Assembly (NCBI GenBank): GCA_905147135.1
Contig: LR990053.1
Coordinates: forward strand, 9,188,501-9,252,500
DNA from: Blastobasis lacticolella
Taxonomy: Eukaryota; Arthropoda; Insecta; Lepidoptera; Blastobasidae
Length of the DNA: 64,000 bases
Reading direction: 5' to 3'
Shown here: piece by piece, positions 23,621 through 35,600 of the stretch
Position numbering within the stretch: position 1 is the first letter of the stretch
How the letters are laid out: each line of letters begins with the position of its first letter
Notes under the pieces: model-generated
Told to the model about the DNA's origin: nothing
The model's database searches: none
Seen by the model: the letters and a program-made list of their open reading frames with translations, nothing else
Translations under genes and position numbers: made by a program

Positions 23621-26600
23621 CTGTAATAAACGTATATGCGTTAGGAAATAAATTCGAATTTTTAACAAGTAATTACCACAAGTGGTACGAAATTGGAGCC
23701 TTCAAAAAACGAGCCTACACTTTTTATGTCACAGTACGAGAAATAAAGAAAAAAAGAAAAAGAGGACCCTGGTGATTCGAATGTCTATGGGCGGTGGTGA
23801 TCACTTACCATCCTGACTGCTTGTTATTACTACTTCTGTTTTTTTTTGTCCTCGACTAATGTATAACGGTATAATTGAGTTTCCCTCCACTGTCGGCGTG
23901 GGTTAGGCGTGCTCTGGCTCTCGGGCGGCCAACGGCCAATATGTCCCTGTGTATTTCCTTCCTACTTTACTATCACTATTCCATTTGACTATTGAAAGAA
24001 ATATTATCCTCAATAAAGATTATTTTTGCTATTTTGACAATTCCTTGTTCCGAAGCTAAGGCCTTATTCCAGAATCCACACTTATTCAGTACCTTTTTCA
24101 TCCGTTTCTTCAGATTCGGTGGCCAGTCCTCGTCTATTGGCAGGTCCACATAGCCGCCGGACAGGATCTTGGTGTCCATGTTCTTCACGACATGATATTC
24201 GTGATCCGAGTGTGGGCGGTTGAACGTGATCAGCTCGTCCATGTTGAATTCGCCATCGTCGATCACGGCCTCGTCTAGGACCGGCTCTGGAAGAAGAATT
24301 TAAGGGTTACTTCAGCTGGTTTGTTACAGGAGGAACCGGTTATTTTGGGGTGATCTGTTACAGGTCAGGAGTACCCTCAACTGGTATAAATGTATAAGAA
24401 GATGATTAAAAGGAATATCATCATCGTCCTAGCGCTTATTCCGGCCTCTGCAAGGGTCCGCTTTCACACTCAATCTTCTCCACTTCGCCCGGTGGACGTT
24501 GAAAGGATACTGTATGTTATTACAGGTCTAGTGCTGAAGGCATAAGATTCTCCTACTACAAATAAGTTAATTGACGACCATAATAAAACTGAAACGTAAC
24601 TATAATAGGACCACGATAAGTCCGTATTGACTGACAGTAGTAGAAATTATAAAATGTGGATATGGCAATAACCTGGGGATAATCTGTCCTTGTCAGTCCT
24701 TCTTGTAAACATTAGTTATTTGGTCACGATTACCTTGAACTTTTGTCTAAATTATTAATCATGCTCAAAATTATCTCTCTCACTCCTTTTTAATTGTTTT
24801 GCCCGTGGTCTTATTATAAACCTCACAATTAATTAGTAAGTAAGTGACGTTCGAAATAATATTAAATTCCTTCAAACTAATTACATAATTATTCCAGTAT
24901 TTGTTAGGACCTCATAGAGAACTGCTATTTACTAAAGATTGCTAGTATATCATTATTTATCATCACAATCTGTCTTAATATAGTTATAAAGATTATATCG
25001 CTTTTGTCGTAATCTAAACCAATTCAAGGGCAGCACAAGCCCCAATGACTTCCATGACAGCTATAGGTATAGACTTAGACTTGATTTATTCCCCCGAGTA
25101 ATCATTTTTAGACGGTGGCGTCCTAGCATGAACGGTCTGCGGTTGCGAGACATTAAATCCGGTGACCTGGATAAATTGGCAACATGGTAAAATAGTTACA
25201 TAAGCCGCTGTCACTCGGCCGGCAAGCATGGACACGAATGAAACAAGATTGAAATTGCGTCACCAGATCGTTAAGAAAAGAACCAGAACTCGTTCAGAGA
25301 TAGGTTTGAAGCAGTTAATCTTATGACAATAGCGGTCTGACAACACAGTTCTATTGACGGCTACTTTCTCTGTATGTTGTTTTGAATGCGTATAGGAACG
25401 ATATTGTTTCAGAATTATTATTGTTATTTTATTTAACACTTTATTGTACATTAACAGTATAATTATCACAGATTCTGCAAGATTATGACAAGTACAAGGG
25501 CGGTCTTATCGCCAATAGCGATCTCTTCCAGACAACCATTTACATGGATTAAATTAGTAGGAATTAAAGTAGTTGCTGCGACTTCTATTGTCAACAGCCA
25601 TCTTCAAAGCTGGTTCACGACTGTTATGGACAAGTTAATGAAATGCCATTTATGTTTAAACGATGATTTGCCCATGTGGTTGTAGGCCGTAGAAGGCTAG
25701 TAGTTTCACTGATATAAAATCTATTTTTCTTTGTTGTATTTCAATTTAAAAACCAAACCTTAAAAAAAAGACATGTACTACCACTAAAAGTACCATGATC
25801 CAATCTGGTCAGGTTCCCCTGGCAGCAGGGTCAAAGTCAGATGCCAGTTGCTCCACTGTAATAATCTGATTTACCAAATTCTGTATCATGGTTAAGACAG
25901 ACCCTGGGCCCTCATACGCAAGAGCACAACCGGGACATTAACACCAAGATGATTATATATTATAATGCAATTTATGGCAGTACTTCAGTGTTGAGTAACA
26001 AGGTTATTCGCAAATCGCGGTACTGAACCGACAGCACCGAGACAGTCATTGTAACAACAAAATTAGCCTCATCCCAACAAAAATGTGAGAGTATATTCGT
26101 TTTTACTACAATACTACAATGCTCGCTCGTTTTCCATCAGGTGAGTTGAGGTCAAATGCAAGCCTATTTGACAATAAAAATTAAAAAAAATGTATGAATC
26201 AGGAACTCACTGGCCATACTGGCGGCAGACAGTAGGGTGCGTGTGACCGCCGACGCTGGGGGCGCGGGGGGCGTCCTCCGCGGGCCCTCCCGCATGGAAG
26301 GCAGCGCCACCAGCGCAACGGAGAGAAGCAGAACTAGCAGACAGGTGGCTGGCTGCGCGGATTTGCCGCCAGAGGCTCCAGTCACGCTGTGTAGCACGTT
26401 CTGGGGGACGAGAGGTTATTAGCTATTTCGTTTATTGAATAATCTTTGTCTCTAATGGACCAGCTGTCTGGATAGTTGATAGTTATCTGCGGGATATGGG
26501 CGCGAGTGTGTCACTAGTTAGAATTTACCGTAAAATATTATCAACCCCCCCCTCACTTCTTGAGGGGGTAACCTATAGTAGGTCATGCGTGAATAGTATG

Positions 26601-29600
26601 AGATTTTTTAGTGTAATTAAATGTGAACGATTTCTCGAATCCGTCCAGCAGTTTCAGTTTTTTTACCAAACAGATAAGCTTTGCTTTCTTTTTTGCTGTT
26701 TCTCATTCAGAGAAGATTGGTGCGTGCGTGTGACTGCTACTCTTTATTCAGAGTTCTGTATTTGTACAAGATATATAGAGATAGGGCAATACTAAACACA
26801 TTTGCATCTATAGTGACGTGAACTAACAAAACCGGTTGTCATGATAATTACATTAACTGATAACAAATTATATAATCATTTCTGCAGGTGTCTTGGAACT
26901 CTACCAAAATATCACAAATACTACTTATAGCAGTAAAGGCAATACATTTAATTAATGGCTACCACATTCCTTATAGCCTATAATTTACTATAGTTTGTTT
27001 TCCTTACAATGACCTATTTGTTACACTAACATTTGATTTATTTACACATACTTAGTAGACAAGTAAGGAATAATATAACTACATGAGAATCGTAAAGTGT
27101 TATAGGAATAATGATAATTATACACACAATACCAATGTAACTTAAAGTAGGTATTTGATACCGATTTAGTCTTGACCTATTCCGGACTGCGAAATAATTC
27201 TGTTTATTCTAAAGATAAGACAAGACTGCCTACCTACTGTACGTTATCATCGTTGCTATTGTCACAGGCGACAGCTAAGTTACAGAAATAATTACCTGTA
27301 ATTTCTTCAATTGTGCCGACAGCGACTGATTCTGCGTTTGTAGCATTTTTATCCTCCTTATTAGAGTCTGGTTGTCCGCTGTGCATTGTTTGACCCTGTT
27401 ACGGAAAGAAATGACAATAGTAGAAGTATGGATTGAGATTATATTTCATATTAACTCTTTCTATACAAAAATAAAACATTTTAATTTTACGCTACCATCT
27501 AATCTAGTGCCTGAAATCCTGATGAATTGGTTAAGAGACAATTACATTGTTGCATAATTGGTCAGAACTTTAATAAAACTAGTAGAATAATAGTTTAAAT
27601 GCGTTTTTTATGTAACCAGTTGACGAATTTGCTGCCTATGGTAATGATATATCTCTGTAAGATTGAGTATATGTTTGACTTGTTGCAATGCAGTACATTA
27701 AAGAAAGCACTGCATTGCCACAAACCATCAAAAACCGGGTGGTGAATTTGTTGTGGCAATCGATATGCACGGACGACCTTGGAAAGGTCGTGAGGAGCCG
27801 AAAGACCAAAGAAGCACAAACCCGATATGTATGGAAGACGTGGAGAGCTGAGGGCTATGTCCAACAGTGGGCGTCGCACGGCTTAGATTAAGTGGTCACA
27901 AACGCGTTGCCCGGCTCTAATGACACCTCCAATATAACCACCTCCGCCTCCGCCTCTAATAACCATATAACGACACCATGTCATTGTCCAAACTGATAAA
28001 GAGTCAAAGCGTTCTCACCTGTCCTCAAGCCCGTCGACGTACTCCTTCTTGCGTTTGCGCGAGTCCTGTGCGGAGATCTTATTCCTGATCTTCCGCCGTA
28101 TCCTCTTCAGCTCCCTCTCTTCATGCTTCGTCAGCGGGTAGCTCGTCGGCAGCTTGATGCCCTCCTTCGTGAGCAATCGCCTCTCCTCGGCAGTTAGAAC
28201 GAGACGGGGATACCCGTTGCGGCCGTCGTTTACTTGGATGTCTTTGTGGTCGTCGTCGTCGTCGCTGTGGTCGCTGCCGGAGTCGTCTGAAAGAGGGATG
28301 CGAGAGATAAGAGCTGTCGTATGGTATGTATGCGTTGAGGAGGTACAAATATGATTGTTTGGACTTTCATTGGTGAATGATGAGTATATCGGTCGGGGGA
28401 AGAACGAGACGAACGTCGACGATCTAATTGTTGACATTTTAAAGAAAATTCAGATAAGAGGACCCTAAATCTACGTTCACATATGAAAAGAATAATGAAT
28501 GTGGAAGAAGCGAGAGAGAACTGTTAGGACCGTAGCAAGTAGTACGAAGTCTCTGCCTACCCCTACGGGAAAAACACGTGGCGTTATGTATGTACGAGTA
28601 TGTAAATATTCTGTGTTCTGCAATTGGGTATAGACGTGTCTGCGCCGCGTCCACGCCCGGTCTTTGCAATGTGTTTTGCATGGCTAAGCTTCTATACATT
28701 TTGTATGAAAGTTAATTAAGTAAATTAAAAGGGCGCCTTGTCTGCGACGTGTCTGCGTCTTACGTCTTTTCTGTCTGGCCGCGGGCTAAGGTTTCGACTA
28801 TCTATTAAGGCAGAGGTCAATGGCGCGTAGCTACCCGCTGCTGTACTGAAGCTGCGTCCAAAATTGGAGAAATTTGTGATACAGATATGCATCAGTATAA
28901 CAAATTTCTCCATTTTTGAATCATGCGGTCCTAGTCTTTGAAGATTGCCTAGCCGATCCAAACTACGACATAAGTCACCTTGTACGACACGGCCAAGAGT
29001 TGTTAGGGATATCTAGGAAGGGTTGTTTGGGGCTAGATGGCGCTGTGTGAATTTGTCCACGAATATTTAGAATATTTAGAATTAGAATATCTACTATGCC
29101 TTGGTAGCATTTAAACTTCGTAACCCATTGTCACTACATATTAAACAGGCCCACTCCGCGTCTGTCTATCTGTCTGTTCGCAATAAACTCAAAAACTATT
29201 GAACGGATTTTCATGCGGTTTTCCAGAATACATGAGTAATACACAATATAATGATTTATGAGGAAGGTTTATAGGGTAAGAGTTAGGACAACACGCGAAC
29301 AAAGTCGATATAATTACTTTGTTTACTATTATAAACCAGTACATATTAAATTAACCAACGAAAACGATCATGCTTATTGTTCCATTTGTACTGGTTCCAT
29401 GCACACCGGTGCAACAACTTTTAGCATAAGTAATTTAGGACAGAGAGTGATAAAGGTACTTTTTGTCGATGTCTGCGCGAACGAAATAGCAGGAAAAAAC
29501 GTGTTGCGAACATTAAATCGCTTAGCAAATTAACGTTGCTTGTTACATAAGTCGCCGCGAACGCCGGCATCGAATATTTCTATAGTCGGCATCGCTATAT

Positions 29601-32600
29601 TGCATGCGATTTTCGCTCTTATGACTTTGAGTCAGAGACCATAGTATCAAAATTAATGACCCAATGTCTATCAACGCATCGTATCGTTTACCCAACGCAC
29701 TTATACGTCAATACTTGGATCGTGCGTTTAAAATGAAGTAACTATAACACCACGACAATTTAAATGTTAGCCAGTCGGCCAAGTGCTGACTTTTAAAAAG
29801 TGAAAGGTTCAATGAAAAGGCTGCACGGTCTGCTGCGTCTCCTTTCATTGACGTGCGGAGAGCAAAGTCGATATCAGCAGATACTCTGAGCAAATTTTGA
29901 CGAGTAATTTTAATATTGGCTTTAACGTAATTTGCATATTGGAGGCAGCGGGTGTGCGAAATTATTCAAATTATCCTCCATGTCGTCCGCCGAAACGACG
30001 CAAAGCGTGTCAGATCGGATCTGTAGTTTTCCAAGTATTCAACTCCGTAAATACCTACCTAGTGTAGACTAAAAATAGTTAAAGTTAAAGGGCATTACTT
30101 CGACAAAACCTTGCCCATTAGGCATACCATTTAAAACACGTTTCATACGAATAATGTCATGCTTCTAACTGAGTTTAAGAATCATTACTATTCGCAACAA
30201 ATCCGGTCTTTATAGATAGCGTTTCGTCGGTAGATTACCTATTACCATCTCAAGATCAACGTCAGGGACATACCAGAGAGCCAGGTTATCCGCCAGTGTC
30301 ACGAAATGTGTACGTAGAATTGTTTACGCTTAAAGAGTATAATTCTCCGATAATAATTTCATTTACGTAATTCGTTATTCCCGATTACTAATCGCGCGTT
30401 TCTGTGTTACACATTATTTTATCATGGACCTATTATCATTTAGTGAAACGGGGACTTCATAACATAATAAACAATTATAAACATACATTGGAATAGGTGC
30501 GAACATACACAGAATCACATTGAACAATTAAATTTAAATTCTAAGTTTCAGTCACATCGTAGACATTTATTTCAATGACACAAGTACATAATAGATATAA
30601 ATTATAATATTATTATCGTTGTGTTGTCAAAGCGTGACGTTAACATTCTCATACACCTGTACCGATGTATGAAAATTATATAAACACAGCATTAAGATAA
30701 ACATTCAAGGGTATAAGAGTGCAAACAATGTTGTATAACAAATTGCCTGCCAACTATCTTGAGACAGTCTAGCAATTGCGTCAGGCATTTATAATTCCAA
30801 CACTACACTTTCCAATGATGGCTCCGTCGACCCATCTCCATTGCGATCACCCAATTGCGTCCAATAATTTCAATCAAGTCGGCAGTAAACATCAATTAGA
30901 AGTGATCACATGTAAATAGAACGTATAAACGACACTTACCACAGTTGTTATCATATTCGTAGTCACTCCTCTCTAGTTTGAAATCCTTCAGCTTACTCTG
31001 AGAGAGCAGGTTGGCGGCAGCGAGCTTGATATTTGAGGCGTTTTTCAAGTCCGCAGCGTTGATTATCTTTATCGACTTGAGATCCTTCATATCCTTTATG
31101 GTGACTGGAAGGAGGATAGATCTCGGATTGCCGTTCATGGGGGCAACTCTTATGACTTTCCTTTGCGGCGCGACAGTCTCTACTGGTTTGCAGTACACCC
31201 TTGGTTGGGGATTGATCACTTGGATGTTGGATACTCTGACAGGCTTCTGTGGTTGCGCTTTCACGATAAGTTGCGGTTTTTGGACGGTTGCAGTGGGCAG
31301 CTTCACAGTCGGCCTCTGCACTTTCGATTGCACTGTCATTGGCTGGGGCTGGGAGAGGCGCCGCTTTCGGCCGCCCTTGCCTGCAAGAGATGACAATATT
31401 TAGCAATACTGACAGTCACAAGGTTTTGGTTAGGTAGGTCCCCTAAACCGATGATGTAGGAAAAGACGGATGGATGTGGAAGAAGCGAAAGATACTCCAA
31501 AGCCCAAGAGAGCGAGAGTTTGTCAAGACTTCAGCGATGTGGTCTCAACTAAGGCATACGGTATGAGACGTAATATATATAATCGTAATATACTCAACAA
31601 AAAACCGGTTAGTTTATGAACAACGTGTTAAGCAAGATTATGTATGTAATTTTGTATGAAATGTACCTTAGGAATGTATGCCAAATGCTCAGACCGAATC
31701 CTGCGAACAACATATTGACGCCGCAAAACTACGCCATGCTCTGTGTACATACACGCGGTCACACGCACACATTGACAGCAAATACTACCTACGCCAAAAC
31801 TATCTACTAATTAGCCGATTGACAACAAAACTACGCCATGCACACATGTTTACGAAGCCGGCCTTTCTCTTCTTCCATCTTTATATCCTATTTGATCTGA
31901 GGCCAAATGTTATATGTATATTATGTTATGTTCTACGGTATGAGCAGTTACAATGAGTCTCCTAATTACAGACCTAATTACATAGAAAGTATCCAACAAT
32001 GAATAGGGATGATAGCTGGGTGAACATTTTAAAATTCAAATGAGTCCGTTAGGTAGATTATAAAAAAATTTTAGACACTTATTTTCATATTTATCAAATC
32101 AAGGCTGGTGACGTCACTTTGGAGTAAAATTTGACCTCAGGCGTGACGTCACGCAACATTTCAACGCACTGTTTTGGCGTAATTTTTTTATTTAAGTAAC
32201 AAAGGAGAAATTACGTGTTCAATATTTTTGATAATCTACCTGACGGACTAATAATTTTTTTCAGTCATCATCCCTATGGCGACGGATTTCTTGGCTTCGG
32301 TACAAACTAATGTAAGTAACCTACACAAATTTTCCTTGTAAATGTGTCAATGAATGATGAAAACGAAAGACTCATGATGAAAATAGAGTGACTTTATCGT
32401 GTTTAGTTCAGACAGTAACTACTAATTGTAAGTATGTATATCTACTCATTTCATTTTCCAAAAAATCCTTTGTTATAAACTCACTAAATACCATCAATTT
32501 AAAATATATTTCGTCATCTATCTAAACACCATGCAACATTTCTCTACCTAACCTAAAAATACACAACCAGTACCGAAGGACAGTAGGCAGTGCCTTTCAG

Positions 32601-35600
32601 CATTCACGAAATACAATAACGCGTTGTGCAATACAATCAAAATCAATTGTTCCTAAAAATTCTAGAGACAATTAAGTAACGAGATATGAAAAGTATCCAA
32701 TAAAAGACAAAGTGTATTTGTTTTTGAAATACCAATATATGTGGATATGTTTAATAAAGTATGTTAGTTTGTTCAGTTGTGTAGGACTGGAGTGAGTCAC
32801 AATAGAATAGATCTGAAGGTCATTCCTAGACAGTCTCAACTGGAAACTTAAATACTATCAGTTTTATAATAAAAACGTGAGTGCTACTCAATTTAAGGCG
32901 CATGTTTTGAAGGTAAGAGATAATAATAATCGCATTGATAACATTGGTTATTAAAATCCCACTTTTATTGTTATGTAGGATGTACTTTATTCGGGCATGA
33001 TAATTTGGCGCATTTATCAATTACATAACACCTGCAGATATCTCAAAAGAAACTAGAGTATATGTGTAGAAGTCAAGCTAAATCTACAAGTAGTTAGGAG
33101 TCATCAAGGACTCCTTAGTCCAAGGCCAACTCTTTTAACACACAAGTGTGTTTACCGAAATTTGGGAAGAGGGGTCCTGTTGCTCAACAATGCAAAGACC
33201 ATATGATAACACCTTATTTTTTCCTGTCTAGGTGCTTTCATCGCACCGTATACTGCACTCTCTTAAAGATAAGATCGTGGAAATTACATCACTATTCCGT
33301 TTTTTACGTAACGTATGCTGTGAAGTCATTATCTTACATTACAGAATATGGTTTTGTTCCACACGGAGTCTACCACTTGGTTCCACAACAAAACGGGGGA
33401 ATGAGTCATTGATTCCATCGGATAACCGTCTAAATCTACTGGAACATGACTCATAAAGAACTAGAAAGGAAAGGAATTTCTCTACCTGCGATAATTAAAT
33501 TTTACTCGGATCCTTAGCGAATTTACGTCGACATCTACGATAACGGACTGTGCTTTATTTAATGCGCACTAAATTTAGTCTAGCGTAAGATGTTGGTAAA
33601 ATTTTAATAGAACGTATAGTCGTTTGTCGTATAAGCGTAGAAGAGAAAGTTTTAAAAATGTTCTGATTATTTAATTTGTAACGTGAGGTAACGTCAGCGT
33701 GAAAATGACAACGCACCTGCGCTTCTGCATTTTTGTTACCTGCAACCTAAATGCATGAATCGTAGAAGCAGGTGGGCTGTCCGCTAGTGTGTCATTGAAT
33801 AGCACAAAAAAAAACTACACACCTACATCATATATAACTGTACATGCACGATTGAGCAGCTCACGAGATGTAGCTACTATATGTGTTAACATAAAATAAA
33901 CACAATATCTCGATAGGAAGTGTAGTAACTACAGTAGGGCTGTTATCTGTATCTAATAAAGTATTATTTGTTGAAACAACGTGTATCCACCTGGATAAAA
34001 GATAAAAATCACGTTCATAAAGGTAGTCAACAAACTGCGCACATCATTAAAAATGCCATGCCGTTGACGTTAGAGGGCAATGTACCTAATATAGGTGTGG
34101 TGTATATGTTTTTAACTCAGCTTCCAAACTACAGACAATATGGTCAACGCCCTAAATGTCTGATCTCATAGTACCATATCGCAGCGACAAAAAAATATGT
34201 TAAAGAAATGGGCTGCTGCGTCCCATGTAGCTTCTGAGCCTGGCCTACCTACTAAGGTAACTTAGAAGGGTACAAGTGTTATTATTTAGGTACTAGGGCA
34301 GTTAATCTAAAACCGTCTTAGTACTTTTGCTTGCCTACACATTTTTTTCATTGGTAAAGCAAAGTAAAGGCATGAAAACTGTCATTTATCACAACTTGAT
34401 ATATACATACTGGGGGCAGAGTCCAAAAAAGGTTGACTCGTGTAGCTACTTCACCGTTTTTTCTATCGCAACAGTTATTAAGCAAGCTTAATGTTACAAA
34501 AGACCTGCCCACTATGAAAATAATAAAACTGAAACAGATATGTAAGTCTAAAGTTCATACGCATCGGACTAACGACCAATACATATGCGTACTGCACATT
34601 GCATTGCAGTGTCTCATTCATAGACAAAGCGTCGCAATTGGTTCAGATTTCCGGCGGCTCAAGCAATACTGACCGGCAAGCAATATGCATTCGACTGAGA
34701 TGTGACACTAAACATGTAAAACAGACGATTACAGGTTGCAGATGTGACACTTAACATGTGAAACAGACGATTACAGGTTGCAGATGTCCAGTACGACGGT
34801 GGCCGCTTTCCATCAGGTGGACCGTCCGTCCATGTGCATCCCTAGACAATAAAACAACCATCTTATGCAGTCCTTTAAATAAAAAAAATATACATTCAAA
34901 AAATGGCGCGCTGTGTCGACTTAGATCATCATCCATGACTGTTCGGTAGCTATCTAATCACGTGGTTACCTGGTTGTATGTCTAAAAATGCGTTGGTTGT
35001 AAAAGAAAGTACAAACTACAGTCATCACACTCACCGGGGCTCTGGAATGTATTGTCGTTGAGGAATCCGGGTACCACGTTCTGTTCGAAGTCGAGCGCGT
35101 CGAACTCGGCCGCCTCCCCGGAGGAGTCCATATCCTGCACCACCACCTCCGAGCATGGTGCTGATTGGACAGCATCCTCTTCGCAGGAGTTTTGGATAAG
35201 GAATGGCGACAGTTGCTGCTCGAAGTCGCTGCAACAATTTTGATAACGTCAGGATGCTGTATATGTAATACGGCAGACAAGCAGGAATGCGGGCCACATG
35301 ACGGAAAGTGGTCACCGCCGCCTATGGACATCAACAACACCAGGGGCGCTACCAATGCGTTGCCAGCCTCTAAGGAGACCTCTATTATACCTCTTGAACG
35401 ATCCCATGTCATAGTCTAAAGGAAACCTATCACCGAATTTGTTAATTATAGTCAAGGGGGCTTGTATTAGGGGGATTATATTAATTATAATAAATTCAGT
35501 TCATCGAGAATTTATCAAAATTATTGTAATGCCTCTCCCAAACAACTCTACAATTATCGGCATTCAACTTGTGGCATACTGGTGTACCACGGATTTCCAA

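Larger units (their letters stand above)
23621..26210 (-). other. CREB3-like introns 7 and 8
   Basis: Noncoding apart from exon 8. They hold an RTE LINE 3' fragment (24,417-24,506) and a SINE family B piece (25,795-25,955), both inactive. Confidence 0.7.
26401..28018 (-). other. CREB3-like introns 5 and 6
   Basis: Noncoding apart from exon 6. The only recognised feature is a LINE remnant near 27,820-27,893 and a CCTCCGCCTCCGCCTC micro-repeat near 27,941. Confidence 0.6.
30941..35034 (-). other. CREB3-like intron 3 (31,381-35,034) surrounding DNA
   Basis: The intron between exons 3 and 4 is noncoding. It holds the CRE-bearing MITE (32,004-32,276), a 42-bp tandem duplication (34,699-34,782) and partially repeated sequence with CAAAACTACGCCATGC at about 31,724 and 31,828. 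I see no exon. Confidence 0.6.

Noticed and set aside
23976..24092. Read-through of CREB3-like exon 8 to its own stop ([18 protein letters not shown]...)
   Set aside because: A good donor (AAG|GTACTG) and an in-phase exon 9 make splicing more likely. An intron-retained isoform remains possible but has no support.
24214..24230. DHEY, matching the HCF-1-binding motif (D/E-H-x-Y) known in Luman
   Set aside because: It lies in the luminal tail after the membrane span, which would not reach nuclear HCF-1 after cleavage. The motif is short and probably chance.
31011..31403. 130-codon + strand frame
   Set aside because: It is the antisense shadow of CREB3-like exon 4, whose splice sites and family context are strong.
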